From Amphimedon queenslandica (lineage: Eukaryota > Porifera > Demospongiae > Haplosclerida > Niphatidae): a stretch of 64,000 nt of DNA. Shown in pieces: positions 1 to 12,400 of the stretch. The number at the start of each line of letters is the position of its first letter. Within the stretch, counting starts at the first letter, position 1. The notes under the pieces were generated by a model, which saw only the letters and a program-made list of their open reading frames with translations, ran no database searches and was not told where the DNA came from. The position numbers and the translations under genes are program-made. The stretch lies in assembly GCF_000090795.2 (NCBI RefSeq), contig NW_003546372.1, forward strand, positions 126,661-190,660, written 5' to 3'.

Positions 1-3000
1 GGAAGAGGCATTTGTGGTGTGGTCCGTATTGAAGGCTTTCCTGGTAATTGAGGTTTGATATCAATTGCTTCAATGTAATCTTCTTGTGGCTCTTCCTCTA
101 ATATGTTAGGTACTACAGGAGTCAAATCAACGTAATCCTCCTGAGGCTCTTCAGCACCTGGTGTTACCTAAAATAATAATAATAATGATGATAATATAAA
201 CTGCTTTCATCAAATTTGAATATTTGGCAGCTGAGAGTTCTAGCCATACTCATTAATGATGCTGCAGCTCACTTGTGGTGTGATGGTTTAGAAAACTAAT
301 GGCAAGTTATTGTTTGATAAAATTACTAAAGCAATACATGTCAAGCTAATTAAGGAAGTATAACAGAATAATTGTATGCATGTATATGTATGTCGCCTGG
401 TGCATTTGTATGGCTGCGTGCTGTGTATATTTTTAACTACAATTAACATGGTTAGTGGATGTTTAGAAGTCCCAAATGTATTTTATAATTGGCGTATAGC
501 TGAATGAAGCAAGTACTACAATAGCTGTTAAATCAACTAACATTTGATGACATTGTCAAGTAGAAAGAAGCTGTAGCGTATGTTATTGGAACTAATGTGT
601 ACATTGCTGCTTTCATTTACAACAAATTCACATTTCCTCTCTTTCTCTTTCATCCCCTCTCTCCTCTCCTCTTTATAGCTCTTACGTCAACATAGTCTTC
701 CTGTGGTTCTGTGATTGGATCAAGTGCTTCATAGTTTTCTTGCTCTTCGGAGATGCTGCTCACAGATCTTCCCCTTTCCTCTGGTATTGGTTGAGGTTGG
801 AGTTGGCTACGGGCTGCTGGAAGTGTCATAGATTTCCTCTTTTCCATGACTCCTCGAGCAGCATCTCCAGTCTTCCTTATCTCTTCGATCCACGAGGTAC
901 ACTCCTCTTCCGATTTTGCGCGAAAATAGTAATCCTTTTTACCTCCTGGGGTATTGTTTACTGAGCTCAGTTTGAAAGCAAATTCCTTCCTTTTAGGTCT
1001 CGTAAGACTCGGTACTGGATTAGGCATGAATCCCATCATTGGGACCCTGTTGTTGTAAGTATTCCCCGTCTCTTTCTCGTAGAAATACATAAAGACTCCG
1101 GCGAGGACGCAGTATCGTTTTTGCCAAGAGGTTTGATTTCTTCCTCCCAGTTTCTCAAGCCAACCTTTAATGACGATGTTCTTTAAGTTAGCTGCCTTTA
1201 TCTTCTCTTTCTTCTTAGTATTGCTCTGATCATAGGCTAATTCCCAGTCTCCCATATCATCGGGTATGATGCTAGCTCTCTTATTGAGCTCATCAGCTGG
1301 AGTTAGCTTCTGTGGATCCATGTACCCGGCTGGTTCGAATGATTTTGAACTGGTGGGAGCAGAAGGGAATATCACTGTTGGTGTTGGAGGCTCAATAGAT
1401 AAGGGAACGGCTTCTTCATAAAGGTCTTGGGGCTCTTCGTCTAACTTTTGAGGCTCTTCGTAGGTTTCTTCCTCAATACGATCTTCATCAGCTTCCATAG
1501 CCAGATACTCTTCCTATTGAGTATAGCAATATGTAACAATACATGATGCAATGTAATGTGTGCAGTACCATCATGTGTATAGTAAATGGTACATATGTGT
1601 GTTTGTGTGCGTGATAACACAATCAAGCTAATAATGTTAAGAATGTGTCAACAGGCTCATAGGTCACTCCAGCGTGAAGTCATATAGTAACCCATTACTA
1701 CAACTACTATCATTACTATTATAAAATATTACTATTATTATTATTATTATTATCATTACTATTAACACTATTACGTTTGATATTCCTTTGTTTTGCTTGC
1801 TACAAGCAATCTTTGAATATTATTGTGAACAGAAAGTTGATAGCCCGTTAATGTGTAATTAAATCAAAATATTTAAAAGGTGAAGCTATAAGTCAAAATG
1901 ACTCCATAAATAACACATAATGAGTGAATACATCAGTAAATATACCTGTGAGTCATTATCTTGCTGTATATTACTATTTGTAGGTGGCTGTGAGATATTT
2001 TGTGGTTCAAATGACAAGTAGTTCTCAGCTGCTGGGTTCTCTGGTACCTCATAAACCTCCTGGGGCTCCTCCTCTTCAACTGGTACAGGAGGAGGAGGCT
2101 TGGGGCTGAGTTTAGGAGGTAGAGGATTTATCTTTCCCGGTGTATTCATCCTGGGACGTATTGATGGATGGGATGATTGTATCTTTTGTATCAGCCCATT
2201 CATCGCTTGCATGTGCTGCTGCCTTTTCTGTTGGTTTTGGACTGAGAGTCTCTCGTTTGCAAGATCTTGTAAGAGATAATGATGAACTCCTACAGGAGAG
2301 GAAGAAGGAGAGAGAGAAGGAGAGAGAGAGTGTGTGTGTTAATATTTCATTGTTTAATGTACACACACGCACACGAAGGATTAAAGTTGTACGGATACAA
2401 CAAGCCATACAAATAAAACATTGTGAGCTCACGTATTAACACTTTTACATCTTTACTACTACATATTCAATTACATAGGAAGGGTATGACCCTGCAGCAC
2501 GCCATATGCAGGCAAGTGTCTTGTGCTATCAATTCATGGTTGCATTAATACTTTATAGGTTCATTAAACCTCTATGGATACACAATGCAGGCAATCATGG
2601 ATTCATTGTAATGATCATTTTCATGTAGTAGACCTTACTATCAACATGTCATAAATAAATGAAATTTTTTCTCTTTCCTTTCCAGCTGCCTTTGTGTGTC
2701 TATTATGATTGTGTAGGCCAGCTAAAATCATAAACTTCATTTTGGATTGCCAAACTTTACAGAAAAAACACGTCGAGTATCCCTTTTAAAAGGCTAAACC
2801 TTTGGACCCATTAGCGCTTATTATCACCGGCCACAGGGTTTTGGAAAAGACCAACCACAAAATATTTGAGGGGAGTAAAACAATCTCTTTGTGCATTTAG
2901 TGTCCTTGCTAAAAATACTTAAGGCGCTTTGTGTTCGCTTGTTAGTGAGCGCTCGAGTGTGAATAGCAGCTAAAAACAAACGTTGTGCTATAACTAACCT

Positions 3001-3050
3001 GAGAGACAGTCCAGCACGTCTGTCAAAAGTGCCTTTTCTGTTGCAGCCAT
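1..3050 (-). CDS. PH-domain adaptor with repeated tyrosine motifs (3' end cut off)
   Basis: Four exons splice in frame: 2999-3050 (start MAATEKALLTDVLD), 1946-2289, 686-1513 and 1-167; the gene continues past the left edge. A PH domain lies at about residues 245-349 (KGWLEKLGG...WQKRYCVL...W-IEEI), which in this family binds phosphoinositides or membranes. Around it are acidic repeats of the form EPQ-x-x-Y: EPQEVYEVP, EPQDLYEEA, EPQEDYVDV, EPQEDYVDL and EPQEDYIEA, plus ENYEAL. They look like SH2-docking sites for Src-type kinases. A proline run (PKPPPPVPV) could bind SH3 domains. The layout recalls SKAP/Gab/Dok adaptors, but I cannot assign an orthologue, and any C-terminal domain lies outside the window. 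It is divergent from the p40phox-like gene, with about 320 bases between the two starts. Confidence 0.8.
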
Positions 3051-3373
3051 TTTTTCTTCAATTGAAACTGGAAGCGCTTTGAGCTAGAACCTGCTGCTAC
3101 TCTCAGTTTTCAATTGCTAAAGAAGGATAAAACGAGGAAAGAAAGACAGAGAGTGCAGTGAGTGCAAAGTGGTCCAACCCTGCCTATGACTAATGACTTC
3201 CTATTCAGATTATGATTTGCATAGCAGCTCTTTACGAGCCCCTCCCTCCTTGGGCGTGGTACCTCAAAAGCTCAAATTATACAAATATTCGCTCCCACTC
3301 TTACTATCTCTCTGTTTCCGAGTCTCTTTCTTTCTTTCTCTCTTCCTGGCAACTCCGTCTTATTCCTGAGAGA
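3051..3373. promoter_or_regulatory. Shared divergent promoter region, PH adaptor / p40phox-like
   Basis: 323 bases separate two start codons pointing away from each other. I see no ORF or repeat here and no clear TATA box. The segment next to the p40phox-like start is pyrimidine-rich. That it drives both genes is inferred from position only. Confidence 0.5.
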
Positions 3374-6139
3374 ATGTCTAAGGGCCAAGGTTCTTCTCCT
3401 AGCGGTACTGCAATTGCTGCAGCGAGAAAGGAAGGGTAAGCCAAAGAAGTTCAATAAAAATGATAACACAATTAAATTATTGTTTTTATTTAACAATACA
3501 CAGTGTGGCCGTAGAGACGCTCCCTCAATCTCTCACTATTGTAGATTGCGAGAAAAGGCGTGGGGTCTCCCGATACTATGCATACGTGATTGAAGTGACC
3601 CGGTTGAACGGTGAGGTCTATCACATTTATCGTAGATACCGAAAGTTTCATAAAATGGTCCAACGACTTGAAGAAAGGTTTCCAATTGAAGCCGGGAATA
3701 TAAGAGCATCAGATAGGATAATACCACAGCTACCTGGTTGGTTTTTAGAAACAGTATCATGTTTTTATTTGTTTATTTTATGCAGGGAAGAAGTATATCG
3801 GTCGAAGTGCTGTCAGAGATGTAGCTGAACTGCGTATGCCATACCTTGATGAATTTTTAAAGGTAAAAAAGAGGGGGAGGGAGAGGAAGGGTCAGGTTTG
3901 TTTGTCATACTAGATTGGCAACAACATATTGCATTACAGTAGGAGTTATGACTTGATAATGTGAAGAATGTAAATTGCTTTTATTTGTGCCAATATAAAT
4001 GATATAATGCATTATTTTTGTTTCGTCTCTCTAGAAACTGTATGCGATGTCTGATAAAATTCGCTATGACTCGATAGTCCTCGGTTTTTTAAAACCAAAT
4101 TATGAAGATATTGAGAAACCTTATAAACCAAGTGTATCATACCCAGGAAGGACTGTCAGTCAACCTGAAAAACCAAACAAGTAATAACTATGATAATGAT
4201 AATAATGATGATAATGATATAATTAATTCTTTGAATATATGTTTAAATTCTGAACTATACAACCTATTCTTTAACCTGTTTCACACAATTTAATTCTCAT
4301 AATAATAATAATATTAATATTTTATTTTTAGACCACCCAGACCCACTATTAGACCTCCTTCCTCTTCTAATGAAGTTAAACCTTTAGCTGTTGCTGGCCC
4401 AGTTCCAACTATTAAAGTAATGTACAGTGCATCAAATAAACCAACAAAACCTCCTCCACCTCGTCCCACTCCTCCTCGCCTCTCTCCTGCTAAACCACCA
4501 CCTCCTGCTGTACCTTCAAAAGGTCCAAGAGGAAAAGTAAGTATTGTATCAATTTAATATTAATTTGTTGCTAGTAATTGGGCAACATGATGCATACATG
4601 AAAAGCTAATTGGGCAAATAATTTTCAAGTTATGTTAAATGAGGCAATTTTTAAAAAAAAACCCTAAGGGAATAAATATTAGCCCATAGTTTTTTCAAAA
4701 TTTGGCTCCAAAATTACCCTAAATTTTTATTTTGTTTTCTAATACATATTGATGTCCTTATGCTATGTAGCATGTTTGAGCTGTTTCTGATAATTTTGTT
4801 TGAGTTGTGACCAATTTTTTTTTAAATGCCCATTTTTTCAAAAAATTAGCTTCGAAATCACCCCAATTTTATTACATTTTTTGTTGCATATTAATGTACT
4901 CTCAACAGCATCTAATCTTGAAATATACTGAGCAACAAAGCTGACTCTGTCTCTTGCTCTTTTAAGGTTTTATATAATTATTCCGCTCGCTATGATGATG
5001 AGTTGTCTCTTACATCTGGGAGTAACGTCATTTTAATAAGAAAACTTGACGGAGATTGGTACGAGGTAATTAACTACTCATTAATACACTCATTTACATT
5101 TATTAAATTAATAATGAAGGGTAAAGTGAATGGTAAAGTTGGACTGGTCCCTGGTAATTATTTAAAAATAATTGAGCCATTACCTGATGATGATGATGAT
5201 GATGATAATGATTCTGGGGAAGAAACTGTAAGTGAGGGAGATAGAGTGGGATATTATCATAATGAAAAGCAGCTAATGTACATTGTATTCTCTTCTTATT
5301 ATTTGTTTATAGGATGAATGGGATGATGACTCTACTGGGAAAATCAATTGTCACTACAAAGGAAGGAAAATGTAAGATAGACTTTTTCCTATTGAACCTG
5401 TTTATTTAGTTTAATGCACATACCCACAATAGACTAGGGACAGTATATGTCTGTACACATACATATGCATTTAAAGTAGTTTAGCTTATTTTTTATTTCT
5501 TGTTTTTAGGTTGCTTGAAGTGGACTCTGAGTTAGTAAGAAGACCAACTTTTCATAAACTGTTGGTGTCATTAAGGTTAGAGAGAGAGAGACAGCTGAGA
5601 AGGAGAGAATGGACATTAAGTTTTAAATCATCAATTGTTATTCTCATGTGCATAAGAGTATTTAAAATATTTAAGTTCACTGTAATCCTTTGGCTTCATT
5701 TAGCGCCTACTTCTTGCAGCAACTTAAGCATTCAAAAAAATTTGTAATCTTGTGCACTCCTCAAGGTGTATGTGTTCCACAAAAACCGATTTGTGTTATC
5801 AGCTTTTTCTTTTTTACTCTCTCTCCCTCTCTTTCTCTCTCTCTCCCTCTCTCTCTCTCTCTCCCTCTCTGTCTCTCCTCTCTCTCTCCCTCTCCCTCTC
5901 TCCCTCCTCCCTCTCTCTCTCATAAAAGAGCTCAGTTGAAAGATACAAAGATAGCCATTAATTATAAGGACAGTAGCGGTGACCTCATTGAAGTGGTTGA
6001 TGATTCTGATCTATTGCTGATGAAGGATGACAGCAGCAGCAGATCAACAGGAAGGAGCAGTGATGATAATACTGCACCCTGGACACTGTACATCACTAGA
6101 GCCGGTGACCACTCTGTTTATAACACAACAATGACATGA
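3374..6139 (+). CDS. NCF4: p40phox-like PX-SH3-PB1 protein (NADPH oxidase organiser)
   Basis: Ten exons close in frame to 421 residues: 3374-3435, 3504-3736, 3786-3862, 4035-4180, 4332-4536, 4967-5065, 5120-5227, 5313-5371, 5510-5575 and 5929-6139. The PX domain has the RRYRKF basic motif and the PxxP loop before GKKYIGR, which in the family bind PI3P. A proline-rich linker follows, then an SH3 domain (VLYNYSARYDDELSL ... GKVGLVPGNYL), an acidic stretch of seven Asp, and a C-terminal PB1 domain with an OPCA-like segment (NYKDSSGDLIEVVDDSDLL). PX-SH3-PB1 is the p40phox order; the family assembles phagocyte-type NOX with p67phox on endosomal membranes. At 421 residues it is longer than human p40phox (339), mainly in the linkers. 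Membership is clear; strict orthology is inferred. Confidence 0.87.
4590..4960. repeat. Decayed copy of the ~155-base unit repeat family
   Basis: This part of the intron before the SH3 exon holds reverse-oriented fragments of the unit found elsewhere in the window (gatgtccttatgctatgtag, gagctgtttctgat, tttggctccaaaatt). It is much worn and has no clear ends. Confidence 0.5.
5816..5922 (+). repeat. CT-rich microsatellite before last p40phox-like exon
   Basis: Imperfect (CT)n with CCCT interruptions. It forms an exceptionally long polypyrimidine tract ending just upstream of the acceptor of the last exon at 5929. Confidence 0.85.
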
Positions 6140-6877
6140 CATCATTTATTATTGCAATTATTTATTATTTATACTCGCGTTATCATCAATGATATGTTTG
6201 CTCATTAAAATGTATAATTGGATTATAATTATTCTTTTAATTGTTAAAGTGTTACATCTTACATGGAACTTTCCGAACTTACAACTGACAGATGTAAAAG
6301 TTTGGCTGATAATGTATGTTTTACCAAGTGACTAATGTTTATGTTTACAAAATGTATGTTTTCTGTGGAAAAATAACAGGCCAAAGTGTTTCTGTAAAAT
6401 AAGACAAACAAGGAAACGAACCCAAAAATTTTCACTTTATTGAAAGGCTAAAAATTATTTCCTATTCTTGTTCACACCTTTAAAGTGTGAACAAGGTGTT
6501 AAAAACAATTTGTAAAATTTCTGTAATTTTAATTATAGTGTAATACACTTAATGCTTTCTATGAAAAGATAACGATCTTAAATGTCAGTATAGGCCACCA
6601 GTCTGAGATAAGATTTATATCCTTAAATGGACAATTCGCATAGGAAAAATTAATAGTAGTAAGAACAATTAATAATTATTGTGGAAGTCAAAAATAATAA
6701 TTACAAAAAATTAAAAGTAATGTTAATAAAAAGGGTGGAGCCTATTGAATGAATGAATGAGGAAACAGTACAGCTGCATCACGATAAAAACAATAATAAT
6801 AATAACAATTATTATTATTATTATTATTATTAAGTAAAGGTGGATAAATATTATCCAATATATGCAATGCAATAAGT
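6140..6877. other. Convergent intergenic region
   Basis: This gap lies between the p40phox-like stop and the kelch gene stop and probably holds both 3' UTRs. It is AT-rich, has a short (AAT)n run near 6790-6835, and contains one perfect 11-base hairpin (6467-6477 with 6485-6495, 7-base loop). No gene seen. Confidence 0.6.
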
Positions 6878-9237
6878 TTATGATTGGCTAATAGCAGTAG
6901 CTGTTGGGCCGTCTCCTGGTTTATCCACAACAGCCACACCAGCGTAACTCCTCCCTAAGGACAACGTGCCCTGGGCCACCTTCCATGTCTTAAAAATAGG
7001 ATCGTATATCTCGATATTTGGTAGATTAGTAACACCATCGTCTCCCCCAACTACATACAAGAGGTTGTAAACCACGGCAGCAGCTGCATTCCGTCTACAG
7101 GTAAACATGTCAGGAATACGAGACCATTTATTAGACTGAGGGTCGTAACACTCCACGCTCTTCCTTATATCAGGGCCGTCATGGCCTCCTATCGCATACA
7201 GTATATTATCAATGACAGCCACAGCAGCTCCACTTCGTCTTTGTATCATCGGCTCTATGGTTGACCATTCGTTTGTATTGGGATCATACACTTCAACCGA
7301 GTTAAGGCACTGGCGAGCAAAACCATCATACCCTCCAACGGCATAAAGGAGATCGTTCATAACAGCCACGCCCACACTGGAGCGTCTTGTGTTCATACTA
7401 GCAACTGCTATCCATTGCTTGGTTTCTAGTAAAGGCAGAAATACATAACAATATAACCATCTGTTTGAGGTGCAGTAGGTGCAAATATGTGTTAATAAAA
7501 CAAACTGACAACAACCATCACTCATTAGACAGCTGCTAATAATCCGCATGTACACAAACAAACAAAGAGAGGTTGGTATCAATGGTATGTCGACCACAAC
7601 CACAATATAAGGAGGGTCTTACCAGGGTTGTATTTCTCGACAGTGTCCAGTCCGTTGTTACCATCAAACCCTCCAATGGCGTACATCTCTCCTTTAAGGA
7701 CAGCCACTCCTAGGGTGCTCCTCCTTGACAGCATAGGCTCAACGTGCGACCATCTCTCTGTATCTAGATCAAGCCTCTCAACAGAGCTATAGGTTAAACA
7801 ATGATAGTAACAATAATAATGGTAGGAATTCTCTTTCCTTTTCTTACCGGACTCGAGAGGTCCCATCAAAGCCTCCAACAGCATACACAGAGTTATTAAG
7901 AATGGTAACTCCACACCTGCATCTTCTTGACAACAGCTCTGGGCCATTGTGACAGCTGTGACTGTTGACATCAAATATCTCAACGTTACGTATAGCCTTA
8001 GGGGCCTGACCACCAACCGTTAGTATAGACTGTGGCATACCAATCCTCTTCCTAGGGGGACAGTTGGAGCCAGCGAGTGAGGTACGGTCATTAGGAGGAA
8101 GGAGGTGGTACTTTAGTGCATCAATTAGAAAGTCTTTACAAGCAGGGTTGGATTGAATGAGCTCTTCTTCACAGACCCGATGGACGAGATACTCGCGTCG
8201 TAAGAACAAGAACCTCACGTGTTTGAGGAGTTCAGGTAGATAGGTTGCTCTTTCCTTAGTGTTATACTTGGTCCATGATATAACGGCCTCAAAAACGTCC
8301 TCTTCTAGCAATATCCCAAGCTCCGTGCTCGATACCAGCTCTATGACGTCGGTATGAGAGAGGCAATAGAATTCCTCTGATTCCATCACTTTCGAGAAAT
8401 GTTTCTGTGCAAAGGCCTGGGCATCAGAGAGAAGATCATGACACGAGTGGATATCAGCAAAGGCTTTGATCCCGAGGCAGTTGGTTGGGTGGAGCTGGTC
8501 CTTTAAGAAATCACAGCAAGCGTCTCGTACCTCATTGAGTTGCAAGAGGTTAGCAGGTGGTAAGAGACTCTGTACATTGTCTTCTCCGACCTCAATGGAC
8601 CCAGTGTACATGAACTGGATTAAAAGGCTAATGGCCGTCGGCTCAACTTCTTTCAACGTAACGACGTCTTGTTTGCTTTCTGATAGCTCACCTATGGAAA
8701 GAGAGGGAGAATTGTAAAATTATATTCAAACGTATAATACTTTAAATGGTAATAAAATAAAGAAAAAAATGAATGCACTATGTGTAAATATTTACCAGTA
8801 AACATTGCCAGAAAGTATGGGCTGGTAGCAGCAAGTACGACACGGTGTACACTAAAATCCTGAGTTCCTATTCTTATCGTAACATCACAAAGATGTCCTC
8901 CTTTCCTCATTTCATCCAAAACGTGAAATGCTTTCTCTATTATCTTCTTTGAGGAATAGACCTTCTTTATTGGAGCCGAGGGCTCTTGTTGCTCGGACTC
9001 GGCACAGCTTCTCTCCACTTTCCCGCTTCCTATGGTCGTGGGTACTACCGAAGGACTGGTGGTAGAAGAAGGGACAGAGGTACGGCTCAGTTGACTGGAT
9101 ACATTGCTGAGGCTACGTGTTAGCCCCGCGGCGGATCTCATTTGTTGCTGGTCGCTCTCACTCCTAGCACTGATCGAAGAGGATGAGCTTATGAAAGGAG
9201 AGGCTGTGGTGCCTCCTGAATTAGGCAGACTGGCCAT
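6878..9237 (-). CDS. KLHL3: BTB-BACK-kelch protein, KLHL2/KLHL3-like
   Basis: Four exons (8796-9237, 7848-8691, 7623-7786, 6878-7425) give 665 residues. Order: a Ser-rich N-terminus of about 95 residues, BTB (GHLCDVTIRIG...HRVVLAATSPYFLAMFTG), BACK (HPTNCLGIKAFADIHSC), then six kelch blades (AVGGFDG, AIGGFDG, AVGGYDG, AIGGHDG, VVGGDDG). Phrases such as VGGQAPKAI, REYLVHRV, ACKDFLIDALKYHLLP and GRSYAGVAVVDKP are diagnostic of the KLHL2/KLHL3 branch. The family forms the substrate arm of cullin-3 ubiquitin ligases; KLHL2/3 bring WNK kinases for degradation in vertebrates. The sponge-type gene probably predates the KLHL2/KLHL3 split, so the symbol is approximate. Confidence 0.9.
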
Positions 9238-9432
9238 CAGGCTAGGGGTTTAATATGGCGGACAAAGAGTGGAGAACGGAACCACTTTTGTTGTGTTTTG
9301 GAATCTCTTCCTTATTTCCAGCCCCACCTACTAAGACACACCTATCACCGGCTACAAACCATAACGGACTCCGTATACTTTAACCACGTGCGTTCACGTG
9401 TCAATCTGAAGTAATAATTATCAACATTATTT

Positions 9433-12400
9433 TTATTTCCAGAGTTTCAAAAACAGTGATTTAAGTAAACGTGCTTCATAAGTGACAGTATTTTGACCCA
9501 CAGGTATTGGATTCTGCTCAAGAGGTTGTTCTACCATTGACAATACACTGCGACCATAAGCTAACAAAAAGATATTAAATGAGATCGTCATCATTTTTAT
9601 TGTTACTATACCTTCACATTGGTCAAGGAATTTTAATATTTCTTCAATGACACTGTCCTTTAACATTATCATGTGCTTAGCCTATCAATAATCAATCCTC
9701 AACTAATATCAAACTAATATCATTATAATTACCATATTTTCAAGAAGTGATATGAAGCACCTTTTCACATAAAACCATGTCTCGGTTCCTAACTACATGT
9801 ATTATAATAAATATTATAGTAAATAAAAGTAATATACATTTGCTCTACCTTTTTATTGTAAGGTTCTAAACTCTTCATAACTCTTATTACACCAAATTCA
9901 TAATTCCCTTTAGCACAATACAAAGTACTAGAGAAATATATTTTAATTTTTAATGCTACATACAACAAGGTGTAGTTACCCAATCACTAGGTTGACAATG
10001 CATAAGTGGAACAGTTTCTTATCAGGGTCATCGTAAGCCATTTCTTCCTATTATTGAATATTATTTTAATTATTTTTTTATTGTAGGAGTCACCTCTTCT
10101 TTTTCTATCTTTTTCATTAACTCTTCAGCCTAAAAAATACATTATAATTATAGTTGTTGCTGCTGTATTTATAATAATAATAATAATAATGATGATGATG
10201 ATTATAATAATAATAATAACCTCATCAGTCTCGCTGTTCATAACATAAGCTACACAAAGGTTTCCAAGTACAGCAGCACTGACAGTCAGTAACTGTAAGC
10301 AAAAAATAATTCATTTCCATGTCGTCTTTATCTCTTACATTTTCTGCATGTTTCTTTACAACAGTTTGATAGAAACCACAAGCTTCTTTAAACTTATCCT
10401 AAAACAAGAATCAAGTCCTGCCTCCCTTTCTCTCTCTCCCCTCTTACTCTCATAAACAATACGTGTGCCACATTTAGTTTCCATTCGTCACGTTCACTGC
10501 AAAACTCAACACTTTTTCTAAACAGTTTCTCCACTTGAGCATAATTGAAATGAACCCAATACAACTTAGCTTGTGCCATCAATACTGGTATATAACTAGC
10601 AATAATAATCAGTAATAAAAATAAATAAAATTACTACTTACCATTCCAGTGCCTCATCATATTCCTCGACTGCTTTTCTGACCAGATCATCATTATGCTT
10701 GTCTCGCTGATCTTGGACTTTCTTTGTCAGCTTACGTAGCTTCTCGGTTTGATGCGATGACATCACTTCAAGCTTACGAAAAGCTTCCTCTGGAGCTGTC
10801 TGTGATGTAAGCACAGCATCAAGGAAATCGTAGAGATAAGTTGAGAGACATTTGTACGTGAGATGAGCATTCTCTGCCATTACGTCAGCAGCTAGATCAT
10901 AATACTATCAATTACAGGACAGTGTAATCATAAGGAACATGTAATATAATAATCCTTACCTCATACTTTAGGTAAAGTAGTAACAGATTAGGAAATGTCT
11001 CTAATAAAAAGAACAAAAAACTGTTAAAAGTTGCTTCAAAAAGAGGTAGGGTTTTCCACAAAGCATGCTTCATGAGCTGACAAGTACGTGGCTTTTGGAG
11101 CATTCATAAAAATCCGATTTTGTTCAGAATCAGCTCAAACTTTCTACACAATGTAAGTACATGCATATGCTTCAAAAATATTATAAAAATTCTGCTCAAA
11201 GGCATTTCTGATAAAATTAATTTTCTTTGTCCCAATTTTTGAGTGACCAAAAAATTCATAAAAAATGATTGGAATCTGATCAATGTTTTGCATCAGAAAA
11301 TAATCTATAAAAATGGAAAATTCTCTCTAGATATACTGTACATGTACTATAGTGATTTTTTTGTCAAATTAAAAATACATACAGGCAGGGTACTCTATGC
11401 CAAAATCCTGTTGGAAACCCTGAGTTCAGGGTATTTTGCTAAAATGACTATAAGAGATTTCTTCGTTTTTATTATTTTTTTGCTGATACATATCCTTATG
11501 ATGAGTAGAACTTTGAGCTGATTCCAATCAAAATTAATTTTTTAGAAAGTTGCTGTATTACCTGGTGGACAAGGATTCTGCTGCAGTAAGAACTGGAGTT
11601 TCTCAAAGCCTTGAGTAGGATTATCACTCATGTTCATGAGTGCCTGATTATGCAGGGTAACCGGATCTAACTCCTAATTACATATATATTCATGTATTAC
11701 ATCTATAGCATCAGGACTTACTTCTTCCGCTCTTGGTGGCATGTCTGTCAATGCTTCTTGGCCACCATCAACTTACAGAGAGAGGGAGAGAGAGGGAGAG
11801 AGAGGAAAGGTTATGAATTCTTTGTACTTTTTCAATTCTTACAATTTTTAAGTTGATATTCAATTGCTGCCTTCAAATTAAAAGCCTCAATAAGAGCAGT
11901 GTCTTGAAGTGCCTACAAAAGAGAGAAATTATGCCTAGGACATAAAAAATATTTTTATAGTTTATACCTTGGTATTGCCAACACTTCTGACATCAAGTCC
12001 TTCAGTTTGTAATCCAACACTTAATTCTAAAATAATAATAATAAGCAATAATATAAATATCAATCAATGTGCCTGGATGGTCTTTGATCCCTCGCTCTAT
12101 TATTTCAGTGATATATTTAAGAGATCCGGCATATTTCTTCATCTTGTAATAGCAGAGAGCAATGTTGTAACATATATCTAATGGAAAAGATGGAAAACAC
12201 CACCCCTGTTGTCTCTCTCTCTCTCTTTCTCTTCTACCTGCTTTGTAGCCAATCTTTTGCATTGCTAATGAGAATTTAGTGCATGCCTCCTCATAATGAC
12301 CTTCCTGCAATAATAATAATAAAAATAATAATGGAGGGGAAAATATCATTCAATTCTATTGATAATACTAATAGTAATAATAGCATACTTTAAATAATAC

